Shown here: one piece after another, positions 42,084 through 54,395 of the stretch | How positions within the stretch are numbered: the stretch's first letter is position 1 | How the letters are laid out: each line of letters starts with the position of its first letter | From: Orobanche coerulescens | Lineage: Eukaryota > Streptophyta > Magnoliopsida > Lamiales > Orobanchaceae | Length of the DNA stretch: 64,000 bases | Assembly: GCA_033398695.1 (NCBI GenBank) | Contig: CM065805.1 | Coordinates: forward strand, 73,934,762-73,998,761 | Reading direction: 5' to 3' | Notes under the pieces: model-generated | Databases searched by the model: none | Told to the model about the DNA's origin: nothing | What the model saw: only the letters and a program-made list of their open reading frames with translations | Position numbers and translations under genes: made by a program

Positions 42084-45000
42084 TCTCCTTCTTCTTTAAA
42101 ATGAATTGTCCTCAATTCCGAAATTCCGTCATCATCGATGTAAGGTGAAAGGTCCCCAACATTAAAGGTTGCATGAATCCCATAATCTCACGGAAGTTCT
42201 AATTTGTATGCGATGTCGTTCACTTTTGTGATTACTTTAAACGGTCCCTCCGCTCGCGGTATTAATTTGTTCTTACGTTTACTTGGAAATCGCTCTTTCC
42301 TAAAATGCAACCAAACCAAATCACCAACCTCGAACAATCTTGGCCTTCTTTATTTGTTGGACTTTCTTTTGTAAGCCTCGTTTATTTCCTTGATTCGATT
42401 ACGTATTTGCTCGTGTAATTTCATCATCGATTTCAGTTTTGATTCTGCATCCTTGTGCACTAACTCGTCACTTGGCAATGGAATTAGATCTAACGGCATA
42501 TACGGGTTTAGTCCGTAAACTACTTCGAATGGAGAGTGTGTCGTGGCATGAGTAAGAGAACGATTATAAGCGAACTCCGCATGTGCAAGTTTCAAGTCCC
42601 AATCCTTTTGTGTCTTGCTCACAAGACCATGTAGTAAAGTTCCCAATGTTCGATTGGTTACCTCGGTTTGACCGTCCGTTTGTGGATGATGTGACGTGCT
42701 AAATAGTAGTTTGGTTCCCACCTTTCTCCACAAGGTGTTCCAAAAATAACTAAGGAATTTTGAGTCCCAATCCGAAACAATCGTTTTTGGAACCCCATGC
42801 AATCGTATGATTTCTCGGAAGTATAAATCAGCGACGTTACTCGCGTCGTCCGTCTTGTGGCAAGCCACAAAGTGAGCCATCTTCGAAAATCGGTCTACAA
42901 CAACCATAATAGCATCTCTCCCTCGTTGAGTGCGAGGCAAAGCATCAATGAAATGCATTGAGACATCTTCTCATGGTGTTTCCGGAATCGGCAAAGGCAT
43001 GTATACTCCCGGTTTGAATGAACTCTTAGCAATATGGCATGTTACACACTTATTAATTATGTCATGTACATCCGCTTGCATCTTCGGCCAATGAAAATGC
43101 TCTTTAAGTACCTCCAACATTTTAGCCGAACCAAAATGACCGGCCAAGCCTCCATCGTGAGTTTCCCGAACCAACAATTCCCGAATCGGGTGTTTGGGTA
43201 AACAAAGGCGATTTCCTTTGAAAAGGAATCCTTCTTGCAATGTGAACTCTCCAAATGGGCCAGATTTACACCGAATGAAAACCTCACCAAAATCCACATC
43301 CCCCTCATAACACTCCTTCAATGCTTCGAACCCAAGCAACCGAATATCAAGAGTAGAGAGCAAGGCATACCGTCTAGATAAAGCATCCGCCACAACGTTG
43401 CTCTTGCCATCTTTGTACTTCGATGAAAAGTGGAATGATTGCAAGAATTCCACCCATTTAGCATGTCTCGGACTCAAATTTTGTTGGCCATTAATATATT
43501 TTAAAGACTCATGATCCAAATGTAGTATGAAATGTTTCGGCCGAAGGTAATGGCTCCAATGATCAAGAGCTCTCACAATGGCATAGAACTCCTTGTCATA
43601 AGTACAATTGTTGAGTCGAGCCCCACCTAATTTCTCCGAGAAGTATGCAATTGGTCGCCTCCCTTGGACGAGGACTGCCCCAATACCTACTCCACTTGCG
43701 TCACATTCTACCTCGAAAGGTTGCGAAAAGTCGGGTAAAGCCAAGATAGGTGCTTCACACATTTTCGCCTTCAATTTTTCAAATGCCCCTTGGGCAGCCC
43801 CGTTCCACACAAACAGTCCTTTTTTTAAGCATTTCGTTATCGGGCTAGAAATGGTACTAAAGTCTCGTATGAACCTCCGATAAAATGAAGCAAGTCCGTG
43901 AAAGGATCGGACTTCCGTGATGGTTTTGGGCGTAGGCCAAGATTTAATCGCCTCGATCTTGGTTTGATCAACCGACACTCCTTCTTTAGAAACGATGTAG
44001 CCAAGAAAGGCTACACTCTCGACTAGAAAGAACACTTCTCCTTTTTCCCATAAAGATTTTGATCCCTAAGGATCTCGAAGACTTTCCTCAAGTGCCCGGT
44101 ATGCTCTTGCAATGATCGACTATAAATCAAGATGTCATCCAAGTATACGACGACAAATTTTCCCAAAAACGGCTTAAGTACCTCATTCATTAACCGCATG
44201 AAAGTACTTGGCGCATTTGTAAGGTGAAAGGGCATGACGAGCCATTCATATAATCCATGTTTTGTCTTGAAAGCTGTCTTCCATTCGGCTCCTTCCCGCA
44301 TGCGAATTTAATGATATCCGCTTCTCAAATCAACCTTCGAAAAAATCACCGAACCATGCAACTCGTCCAACATATCATCAAGTCTCGGAATTGGGAATCG
44401 ATATTTGATGGTTATGTTGTTCATGGCTCTACTATCTATACACATCCTCCATGACCCATCCTTCTTTGGAACAAGTAAAACCGGAACCGCACAAGGGCTC
44501 AAACTTTCTCGAACGTACCCGCGATTCATAAGCTCCTCGATTTGTTTTTGCAACTCCTTTGTCTCCTCGGGGTTACATCGATAGGCGGCCTTGTTAGGGA
44601 GTGATGAACCCGGTTCAAGGTCGACTTGGTGTTCAATCCCACGTAAGGGTGGTAAACCCGGCGGTAAGTCTTCCAGGAAGACATCCGCAAATTCTCGTAG
44701 CAAGGTATCGATATCTCTCTTACCTTGCACAATTACGTCAACATCTCGTGTTTCTTTAATCATCAATAAATACACACGCTCGCCATTGTCAAAAGCGTGT
44801 CTCACCTCTTTCTCACTAGCAAACATAGTAAGCTTCGGTTTCTCCATTTGATTAGAACTCATCGATCGAATGGCTTGGGGTGCCATCGGTTTAAGCACAA
44901 TCTTCTTGCCTTTATCCCGTAATTCATATTCGTTACTCCTTCCTCGATGTAAAACGTCTCTATCAAATAGCCACGGTCGTCCCAAAAGTATGTGGCATGC

Positions 45001-45433
45001 ATCCATTGGGAGTACATCACATAGTACGTTGTCACCATACGAGCCCATAGTTAATCCCATCATCGAGCCAATGTAACGCGTATGGTTTCGGATGAGTAGT
45101 AGTGACGAGTCCGAGCTTCACCACCATCTCACTTGAAGCAACATTCGTACAACTTCCTTCTTCGATTATCAAACTACACCACTTGTCTTTAATTTGACAC
45201 TTGGTGTGGAATATTTGATCTCGTTGTTCCGTGTCCCTCGAAACCATCTTGACTTGTAAAGTGCGAAGGACTAGACTCGTGTCATAGTCCGGAGCATTAT
45301 AAGCCTCGCACTCCTCTTCTTCTTCTTCGGCGTCTACGTCAAACACATCACCGAGTCTTTCTTCTTCGTCCTCGGCTAATAATTCTTCCCGGACCTCAAG
45401 AGCCTCTCTTAGTGTCACCACCCATTTGTTCGG
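42084..45433 (-). pseudogene. pol: CRM-3 pol: protease, RT, RNase H, integrase
   Basis: Reading leftward: an acidic linker (REELLAEDEEERLGDVFD), protease (WCSLIIEEGSCTN, where the usual aspartate-glycine pair reads E-E, so probably inactive; LLGRPWLFDRDVLHRG), RT ([23 protein letters not shown] near 44140), RNase H ([34 protein letters not shown]), integrase (AGHFGSAKMLEVLKEHFHWP, CVTCH, IVSDWDSKF, DGQTEVTNR) and the C-terminus (LSPYIDDDG). Lesions: frameshift near 45060, TAA at 44308, frameshift near 44030, TGA at 42971, TAA near 42350. The polypurine tract is AAAGAAGAAGGAGA at 42084-42097. Confidence 0.9.
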
Positions 45434-46254
45434 ACATGCATTTTGGTAATGGCCGAACCCTTGACACTTGAAACATTGTACCTTCGCCAAACTTGTTTCC
45501 TTGGGTACGTAGGGAGCCTTAGGTGCCGTGACAGGGACATGACTTGGCGTGGTGCTTTTGGTACCCGAACTCGAACCGGCACTTGGATTCTGAATTTGGA
45601 AGGAAATTCGGGTCTTGAAAACTTCAATTTATTTTGGGCTTCTATCTTCACACATAATCCACATAAAGTGTCGAAATCTTCATATGGGTATAACTCCACC
45701 GTGTTGGCTATGTTTTTGTTTAAGCCATGTAAAAAACGTGACATCTTTTGCTCTTCGTTTTCTTCTAACTCTCCCATCAAGACCAAACTTTCGAACTCTT
45801 CAATATATTCACCGACACTTAGTTTGCCTTGCATGAAATCGGCAATCTTCTGGTATAAGGTTAACCGATGTGATGTTGGCACATACCTCTTACGAAGTTT
45901 TCTTTTTAAAGAATCCCACGAACGGATTTTTGCTTTTCCCTCCCGAGCTCTTCGCGTCTTTACTCCTTCGAACCAAAGAGAAGCACCCTTCCCAAACTTG
46001 AGAATTGCATATTTGCAACGTTTCTCATCGTTAAGGTCTTTGAATTCGAACATGCATTCAATTTTCCGTTCCCACTCCAAATAAGCTTCAGGATCGGTAC
46101 CTCCAACGAACTCCGGAAGTTCGTTTACTTTAAACTCATCCGCATGGTGTATTTGACGTGGGTCATCCCCGCGTCTTGCTTGCATACGTGGTTCCGGTAG
46201 ACCGCTTAGTGCGTCCCGGAGTTTCATCAAGAAATCGGGATCGGAGAAATCCAT
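45415..46254 (-). pseudogene. gag: CRM-3 gag
   Basis: ATG 46254 (MDFSDPDFLMKLRDALSGLP). Capsid motifs LPEFVGGTDPEAYLEWERK, FGKGASLWFEGVK, LRKRYVPTSHRLTL and FLHGLNKNIANTVEL. A frameshift near 45610 (after FPSKF) throws the linker out of frame; the knuckle CFKCQGFGHYQNAC is readable at 45434-45475 in another frame, fused to the acidic linker of pol. Confidence 0.88.
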
Positions 46255-46320
46255 CACAAGATTCAAGAGATAGTTTTGAACAAAAAATTCTCAATAAAAT
46301 TGCCAAGGAAATAGCCTTGA

Positions 46321-46332
46321 GCTCCGATGCCA
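46321..46332 (-). other. Primer-binding site of CRM-3
   Basis: TGGCATCGGAGC on the minus strand, four bases from the LTR; same variant as CRM-1. Confidence 0.75.
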
Positions 46333-46336
46333 CTAA

Positions 46337-47461
46337 TGATACGAATTACGTATGAAAATGGACGTAAACTCGTATGTAATACAGCGGAAATATAGTTGAT
46401 CCTCACAACACTCGAATATGTGTAACGCTCGTAAGAAATAACCGAAAGTAGGGCAATTCGGCTTACGAAAACAAGAACAATATGAATGATTTATCAAACT
46501 AGACCTATAGTTTGATAAGGTAATCTTTCCTCAAGACCTATTGAGAATCGATTAGATTAAAACTCGAAAATGCGTCAAATTATAATCAAGGTTTCGATGA
46601 AAAGCATTCACCAAGAAAACAGAAGTGTATTCTTATTTCTTCAACATACAATGCCTTATTACAATGCTTACACAAGACTATATATATGAGACTTCAAGTC
46701 TTCCCATAATAAAAGATAACAATTCAAAGATTTATAAAATCTTTGAATAATCAAAACAAATCAATAATAAAATACAAAAGGAACAACAATCATAATTTTA
46801 GGGGAAACACAATCCCTAAAATGAGTAAAATACGAAGAAAAAAACAAACACACAAAAAGAAACAAAAAAGTAGCAATCTGCCGCGGCGCGCATCTGCAGT
46901 CGCGGTGACTTCGTGTCCGCTTGACACAGTCGCGATGCGACACGGACGTCCGACAGTGACTCGGCATGGGCGCGGCGCGACAAGGACGTTCGGCATTGAC
47001 TCGACTGTGTCCTGGAACACGGTCGGGCGTCTGGGCAGTCGGTTTTGGCTTATCCAGAAGAGTTAGACTCGGCCGTGCCAGACGACACGGTCGAGTCCTG
47101 TGGGCAGTGACTTTGGAATTTCTGGACGAGTACGGCACGGGCCATGTCGGACGACACGGCCGGTTTCGGTCGGCAGGTTGGATGTTTTCCGGCAGGTTGG
47201 ACATTTTCCGACAGATTGAACATTTTTCCGGCAGGTTGGACATTTTCCGGCAGATTGAACATTTTTCCGGGAGGTTGGATGTCGACCTTCCGGCACAGCA
47301 TGACACGGGCCGTGTCATATGACACGGCTGAGACCGAGACTCCACGTCTTATGTCCATTGTCTCGCCTAAATACGTAGTAGTCCGTGCGTGGCGTGTTGT
47401 AAGGTCATTTACATCGATCCTTACTTCATCTTCTTCATTCATATTAAATGATTCTGTATCA
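46337..47461 (-). repeat. 5' LTR of CRM-3 (1,125 bp)
   Basis: Copy of the LTR at 40944-42083 with small differences, mainly in the cassette-B part (46880-47340), where the number and order of CCGGCAGG(T/A)TTG units differ between the two copies. Confidence 0.9.
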
Positions 47462-48382
47462 ATTTTAGTTTTGACTCCGCGTCCTTATGCACCAACTCGT
47501 CATTTGGTAATGGTATTAAGTCTAGCTCTATGTAAGGATTTAGACCGTAAACTACTTCGAATGGTTGTGAAAAATCGAGTAATGCTAAGATTGGTGCTTC
47601 GCACAACTTCGCCTTCAAATTTGCAAACGACTCCTGAGCAGCCCGGCTCCAATTAAACGTACCCTTCTTCAAACATTCGATTATTGGGCTTGTAATGGTA
47701 CTGAAATCTCGAATGAATCTTCGGTAAAATGAAGCCAGTCCGTGGAACGATCTAACTTCCGTCACTATAGTGGGAACTGGCCAGGACTTAATTGCTTCGA
47801 TATTTGCTTGATCGACCGACACTCCATCTTTCGAAACAACATAGCCAAGAAAAGCTATGCTCTCGACGAGAAACGCACACTTTTCTTTCTTTCCATACAG
47901 CCTTTGAGACCTCGGCGTCTCGAATACTTGCTGTAGATGTCCGAGATGTTCCTCCACCGAATGACTATAAACTAAAATATCATCTAAATAAACAACCACA
48001 AATCTGCCCAAAAATGCCTTAAGTACTTCGTTCATCAAACGCATGAAAGTACTCAGGGCATTCGTAAGTCCAAATGGCATGACGGTCCACTCATACAGTC
48101 CATGCTTAGTTTTGAAAGTCGTCTTCCACTCATCTCCTTCTATCATCCGGATTTGGTGATAACCACTCCGTAGGTCAACCTTTGAAAAGATCACGGATCA
48201 GTGTAATTCATCCAACATGTCATCAAGCCTTGGAATTGGAAATCAATACTTGATGGTTATATTATTCACGGCTCGACTGTCAATATACATCCTCTAAGAT
48301 CCGTCTTTCTTAGGAACCAGTAATACCGGAACCGCACAAGGACTTAGGCTTTCTCGAACATACCCACGATTCATTAGTTCTT
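47462..48382 (-). pseudogene. pol: CRM-2 RT-RNase H joined to integrase by an internal deletion
   Basis: From the right: the RT start ([20 protein letters not shown], then a stop), RT with YLDD near 47980, [14 protein letters not shown] and [12 protein letters not shown], up to FSQPFEV. There it changes abruptly into [16 protein letters not shown], which belongs near the integrase C-terminus. The RNase H and integrase core, about 1.2 kb by comparison with CRM-3, are missing. The joint lies at 47551-47563 where both parents have a TTCGAA(T/A)GG-like stretch. Another break is near 48196. Confidence 0.88.
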
Positions 48383-49037
48383 TGATACGAATTCTCGCGG
48401 AGAAGTGGATACGTATCGTTCGGAGTGTGTGTAAGAATATCGTAGCGGAAGTCTTTTTATGAGTATGGTGTTTTGGATGTATTTTGTGGGAGTAATATCG
48501 AATATGACGCTGAAAATTCGAACAAATGAAAAATGGAAGTAATATCGGAAAAAGTGATAATATCGATCAAGAAGACTTGAACGATCAAGAACAAGGGTTT
48601 ATTGAATTAGACCTATAATTCGATAAGGTGATTTATTCTCAAGACCTATTGGGAATCAATCGGATTAATACTCGAAAACGCGTCGAATAAAAATCAAGTT
48701 TCGATGAAAAGCATTCACCAAGAATAGAAAACACAATGTGTATTCTTATACTTCAACATTCATAATACTATTATTACAAGGCTAATCAACTCCTACTTAT
48801 AGGAGGTGAAGTCTTACAACTAAGGAATCAAACAAAAAAATAAAATAATTCAAAGATTTATAAAATCTTTGAATAATCAAAATAAATCAAATAAAATACA
48901 TACAAGAAACATAAATCACAAAATGGGGGAAACATAATCCCTAAAATAAGTAAAAAGGAAAAGAGAAGTCAAAAATACACAAAAGTGTATAAAATATGTG
49001 GGCTGCTGGCAGGGACTCGACCGTGTCCCGTGACACG
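48383..49037 (-). repeat. 3' LTR of NA-3, first part
   Basis: Starts TGATACGAATTCTCGC and follows the NA-2 LTR closely (for example GTGGATACGTATCG). It is cut at 49037, within the GACACGG cassette, by Tekay-2. ACACG at 49033-49037 is the duplicated target. Confidence 0.88.
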
Positions 49038-51386
49038 TGTAACACCCCAAACTCGGCGGATATTACAGTGCCGTAGATCCCCAACTGGGACCCACCAGGC
49101 AAATGAAAATGAATGAATTACACAAGATAAATGTAGTACCGAACTACATTACAACAATAATTACTCCGATGAGGAGTTTAATTACAACACACCAGGACAA
49201 TACCGAATACTAGTGTATTTTATATGAAGATAAAATACACAACACTGAATGAAACGGAGTATTCAAATGAAAGTCTGCAGCGGAAAATAAAGGACAATAA
49301 CATGAATAACTGAAAAATCGGGGCCCCCTACTAGTATCACTAGGACTCCTCATTGTCACCGTGCTCTCCCGTGCTTTAGCCTTGCCATGACACGAAAAAC
49401 AAAATCCCCAAACGGGCCGATTAAATGTAACAACAATCCTCAAGAGTTGAAAATACACAATCATGATTATATCTGAAATTATGAAATATCCTGTCGAAAC
49501 ATACGCAATCAAACATGCTATATGATTCAACTAACAGTACGGCTCAAAGGAAATGGCGCCACACTACGCCCGGGATGGAAATGTGTCCGTGCACAAGCCA
49601 CCAACGATCAATACACGCGTGGTCTTGTACCTAATCAGTCTCACGAGACACATAGACTCGTGTGCACAGTCCAATGTGAGGTCAACAACCAACACACGAC
49701 CATAATGTGCCCGACATGAAAATCCTACACATACCAACCGGCATGCCAGTATGACCCGGAATGCCACGATATAACAAAAGTGACATCGAAAATGAATAAT
49801 GACTCACCGAGATGGAATGGTAATGAAATAAATGACAGCTCAATGAAAAGATTCGAACCGTCGTTCCTTATGACTGAAATGATTAATTGATAACAACAAG
49901 TTTTGATACGGTTAATATAATGATGAATGAGTTATGATTATGAATGAACAACAACAAAAGGGATGAATATCCTTTTAACCGAGTAAGAATTAACTTACAC
50001 AATACCGGTGAAAATTATCCTTCCACGAACAACGTCCTAAATGAAGTGTCGGTCGCACGAACAACCTTAATTCAATACAATTACCAACACGAATTAAACA
50101 CGAATATAACGAATTCCAAACGTCGATACGACTAAACCAAGTCTATAGAGACATTAAATCAAACACGTTGTGTCCAAACTCCGATTGTTTACAATCAAAC
50201 CTCAATATACCAATATCAAAATCCCCAAGAAGTGTTTCAAACCAACAAAACATCTCCAATACGATCAATAATCCGTTATGAATATCCAAAAATGTGATTA
50301 TAACAACAATTAGTCGAAAATCCCCAATTCCAACTCGATTTTCAACGTGTTCTTGAATAATTCCTCAATAATCCAATGAATCCTTATACAAACTCATAAT
50401 CATATACATATCCCTTCATATAACATGATTATAACGTCCAAAACATCATATCTCAACACAAAATCGAAGTCCAAAGTGTTGAAGAATTTACCTCTTGAAG
50501 ATCCAACCAATTCGATCCGATGAAAACGTGTAAAAACGACTATCCAAGCTTGCCAAATGATTGAAGGTGATGAAAATACACACTCAAATGATAATTGATG
50601 AAGAAATCTCTCCCTCAAGTTATTCTCTCTCGGTTGCAGGTGAAGAAGAAGGAAAAAAATGAAAGAAATGAGCTCAAAATGCTCAAAAAATGAATTTATA
50701 GGGGTTGACTCGGCAGCCAGACACGACCGTGCCCGCCTGACACGGTCGCGGCGCGCATCTGGCCGGCAGGGACTCGACCGTGTCCTGCTTGACACGGTCG
50801 CGGCGCGAAGGGGCCTACCGACAGTGACCCGTCCGCGGCGCTCGGCATTGACTCGACCGTGTCCTGGCACACGGTCGGGCCTCTGGGCAGACGGTTCTGG
50901 CCTATCCGGAAGGGTGCGACTCGGCCGTGCCAGACGACACGGTCGGGTCCTGAGGCAGACACTTCGGCATTATCCGGACGAGTACGGCACGGGCCGTGTC
51001 GGACGACACGACCGAGTCCGGTCGGCCGTGATCGGCCAAAATCTGAAAAATGAGCGGGTGAGCTAAAACGACCATAACTCTCTCGTCCGGACTCCGATTG
51101 ACTCACCGTTTGAACCATTGGAAAGCTAACTCGATGCTCTATAATATTGCAAAGATTTAGAATTTTTGGAGTTACCAAAAATTAATGGTGATCTAACAAA
51201 GTCGAACTCGTATGAGGAAAGTTAAAACAATGAACAATAATGATACACAACTCGAAGTTTTTCCGAACGGTGAACACGGTGAATGAATATGATTGATGAA
51301 TGATTATAAATGAGTGAAAATCCACCGAGTGACAATCACCGAATGAAATTCTTGAATGATAATGATGAATTACAACCGGTATTACA
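49038..51386 (-). repeat. 3' LTR of Tekay-2 (2,349 bp)
   Basis: Plus-strand ends TGTAACACCCC and CGGTATTACA. The first 600 bp resemble the Tekay-1 LTR; the part upstream of TATA does not, carrying cassette B instead of cassette A. TATA box CTATAAATT on the minus strand at 50693-50701. Confidence 0.92.
50705..51040 (-). repeat. Cassette B in the Tekay-2 3' LTR
   Basis: About 335 bp of GC-rich sequence, with imperfect palindromes GACACGGTCG/CGACCGTGTC and GCCGTGTCGGACGACACG. Long stretches agree with the CRM-3 LTR at about 41505-41815, for example GACTCGACCGTGTCCTGG. It begins within 10 bp of the TATA box. The second copy is at 57628-57950. Confidence 0.85.
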
Positions 51387-51417
51387 TACACCCCTTAAAA
51401 GAGTTTCGTCCCCGAAA

Positions 51418-52600
51418 CTAAGTGTCAAACCACTCGGGATAACACTCCAGAATATTCTCCTCGTTTTCCCAACTTGACTCTTCGACTACGTGTCTAGTCA
51501 ACTTAATATTTACCAAAGGGATCTTCTTTTTCCTCAACTTTTTGATTCTCCGCTCTAACACTCGCATGGGACGCTCCTCATACGAATGATCATCCGCGAT
51601 CTCGATTTCGTGGCGAAGTATGTGACTCGGGTCGGCAACATACTTCCGCAACTGAGAGACGTGAAACACATTATGAATCCTGCTCAAAGCCGGAGGTAAA
51701 GCCAATCGATAAGCTAACTCGCCTACTCGATCCAAAATTTCAAACGGTCCAATGAATCTTGGGCTCAACTTCCCGTTTTCCGAAACGGAAAAATACCTCG
51801 ACTCGGGGTTACCTTGACCAAAATATGGTCACCCGTCTCGAACTCTAGTGGTCGACGACGATTATCTGCATATGATTCCTGTCGACTCTGAGTTGTCAAC
51901 ATACGACTCTTGATCAAAGCTACCTTCTCCCGGGCGGCTATAAGCATAACGGGTTCGGTGCCGATTGATTCTGACAAGTCATCCCAACACAAGGGAGATC
52001 GACAACGACGACCGTACAAGGCCTCGTAAGGTGCCATCTTAATGGAAGCCTGCCAACTATTATTATACGTGAACTCGATCAATGGTAGTTGGGCTTCCCA
52101 ATCGTCCTTCCAATCGAGGACGCATGCCCTCAACATGTCCTCTAATGTCTGTATAGTCCTCTCTGATTGTCCGTCGGACTGAGGATGAAAGGCGATACGA
52201 GATTGAGCCGAGTTCCCATAGCACGATGAACTGATTTCCAAAATGTGACACAAACCGTCCGTCACGATCGGAAACGATACTTTTAGAGTACCGTGCGGTC
52301 TCACTATCTCTTTGATGAATAGTGGGCAAGTCTCTCGGGACCCCACGTATCCTTGATCTCAAGGAAATGAGCTGATTTAGTTAAGCGGTCCACAATCACC
52401 CAGATCGTATTCATGCCACGACGACTCGTCGGCAAACTCGTGATGAAATCCATAGAAATGTCTTCCCACTTCCACTCTGGAATAGGAAGAGTTTTCAACA
52501 TACCCGCCGATCGCCGATGTTCAATCTTGACTTGTTGGCAAGCTAAGCATCTCGAAACAAATTCCGCGACTTCTCGCTTCATATTACTCCACCGAATTTT
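51418..52600 (-). pseudogene. pol: Tekay-2 integrase core and chromodomain
   Basis: KREVAEFVSRCLACQQVKIE starts the finger end; then DISMDFITSLP, SIVSDRDGRF and DGQSERTIQ give [19 protein letters not shown] and [13 protein letters not shown] precede the chromodomain ([18 protein letters not shown]), which has changed residues compared with Tekay-1 (IKLTRH in place of IQWSRH). Three frames are used (51418-51768, 51765-52346, 52304-52582), so at least two frameshifts. Confidence 0.88.
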
Positions 52601-53222
52601 GTTTCAAGTCTTTGTACATCTTCTTTGGACCCGGATGAACAGAATAAGGGGTAGCATGAGCTTCTCTCAAAATAGAGTTTTTCAACTCGTCATTCGCCGG
52701 TACGCACAACCGGTTCTTAAACCTCAAAAGTCCATCCTCGTGGACCACGAATCCAGGGGCTTTCCCCCGAGCCACATCTTCACGGATGCGCATCAATGCT
52801 GGGTCTGAACTCTGATTCTCTCTGATTACCTCCTCAAGTGACGATGATATCTCTAACATACAAAGTTGTCCCTGAACTCGCTGAAGCCAGACCTCGATCT
52901 CGGGTCTAAGGAATTCCTGTTGAAGCTTCTTCTGAACTGTTAAACGAGCAAGCATCTGCTCCTGCACGGACTTACGACTCAAGGCGTCGGCGACAACGTT
53001 CGCCTTGCCCGGGTGGTAAAGGATCTCAATATCATAATCCATGATTAGTTCTAACCACCGCCTCTGTCGCATATTTAACTCCTTCTGAGTAAATATATAC
53101 TTTAAACTCTTATGATTGGTGAATATCTGACAGGTAACGCCATACAGATAATAATGACGCCAAATTTCCAACGCGAAAACCACGGTTGCTAGCTCCAGAT
53201 CGTGGGTTGGATAATTGACCAA
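52584..53222 (-). pseudogene. pol: Tekay-2 RNase H and integrase N-terminus
   Basis: [30 protein letters not shown] (D replaced by N), VVADALSRK, then the linker [17 protein letters not shown], that Tekay-1 has lost, and [30 protein letters not shown]. The start of RNase H (the YSDASG part) is missing because a deletion at 53222/53224 joins this to RT. Confidence 0.88.
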
Positions 53223-53223
53223 T

Positions 53224-53900
53224 TAATCCGAGGAAACATCGGATTTACTTAATATCTTTCGGAGGTTGCCAATCTCGGATAGCCTCCGTCTTCTGAGGGT
53301 CGACACGAACTCTGTCAGATGAAATTACATGTCAGAAAGTCACTTGGACCTCCGAACTCAATTTGGAAAACTTTCCATAAAGTTGCTCTCGTCTCAACAC
53401 GTCGAGAACCTGATGAAGATGAACCTCGTATTCCTCTCGGCTACGAGAATAAATCAAAATGTCGTCGATGAAGAAAACAACAAACTGATCCAAAAAGTCG
53501 ATGAAAACCCGATTCATTAACCCCCATGAATACCACAGGTGCAATAGTTAGCCCGAACGGCATAACTACGAACTCATAATGACCATAGCGTGTATGAAAC
53601 GCTATCCTCGCGATATCCGACTCTCGAATCCGCAACTGGTGATATCCAGATCTTAAGTCGATCTTGGAAAATACTGAAGCTCCCTGAAGTTGATCTAAAC
53701 GATCATCAATACGAGGTAAAGGATACTACTCTTGATCATCACCCTGTTCAACTCCTAGTAATTAATACACACACGAGACGAGCCATCCTTCTCCTTGACA
53801 CATCACACTGGTGCTCCTCACGGGGACGCAATCGGTCGTAGATAACCTTTCTCGAACTATTCCTCAAGTTGAATCTTCAACTCCTGCATTCTGGTCGGGA
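53224..53900 (-). pseudogene. pol: Tekay-2 RT remnant
   Basis: Short pieces in several frames: VFIDDIL-like [15 protein letters not shown] near 53440-53480, [29 protein letters not shown]. The thumb and RNase H start are absent. No enzyme could be made. Confidence 0.8.
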
Positions 53901-54032
53901 TCATCCGATACGGTGCCTTCGATAAAGGGGACGTACCGGCTCCAACTCACTCCTGAATTCCCTTACTCTATGTGAAGGCAACCAGATAACTCGTCTGGAA
54001 ATACATCGTCAATCGATGACAATGATACCACG

Positions 54033-54395
54033 AATGATTGAACATTTCGATTGCCCTAGAATGGTCAATCGATAAAAGAGGTACCAATAATGATTGAACA
54101 ACTCGATTGCCTTAGAAAGGTCAATCGATGAAGATGATACAATGAATGTTTGAATAACTCGATTGTCTTAGAAAGGCCAATCGATGGAAATGATGGAATG
54201 AATGATTGAATAACTCGATTGCCCTAGAAAGGCCAATCGATGGAAATGATACAAAGAATGATTGAATAACTCGATTGCCCTAGAAAGGCCAATCGATGAA
54301 AATGATACAATGAATGATTGAATAACTCGATTGCCTTAGAAAGGCCAATCGATGAGAATGATACAATGAATGATTGAATAGTTCGATTGCGGAAT
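54033..54395. repeat. 56-bp tandem array, about 6.4 copies
   Basis: Units start at 54033, 54089, 54145, 54201, 54257, 54313 and 54369, exactly 56 bp apart; the last is partial. Each contains CTCGATTG and CCAATCGATG separated by about a dozen bases (CCCTAGAAAGG), which can pair as a hairpin (TCGATTG/CAATCGA). The inner units are most alike. It lies where the protease code should be; Tekay-1 has no such array. Confidence 0.95.

Larger units (their letters stand above)
40944..47461 (-). mobile_element. CRM-3: complete CRM-like gypsy element nested in CRM-2
   Basis: A 6,518-bp element with LTRs of 1,140 and 1,125 bp (TGATACGAATTACG...GATTCTGTATCA on the plus strand), Met-tRNA primer site, gag-pol in one order, and polypurine tract. 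The host sequence reads CATCATCGAATTT before it and ATTTTAGTTTTGAC after it, so ATTT is duplicated (4-5 bp; overlapping bases hide the exact length). Both sides match the same integrase region of CRM-2. Confidence 0.92.

Noticed and set aside
43608..43883. Plus-strand frames antisense to RT/RNase H in CRM-3 (and the like in CRM-1 and CRM-4)
   Set aside because: Shadow frames caused by codon bias of the real minus-strand gene.
54033..54395. Regular repeats with hairpins that could pass for a CRISPR array
   Set aside because: The units are contiguous 56-bp copies with no unique spacers, lie in a plant retrotransposon and have no cas genes nearby.
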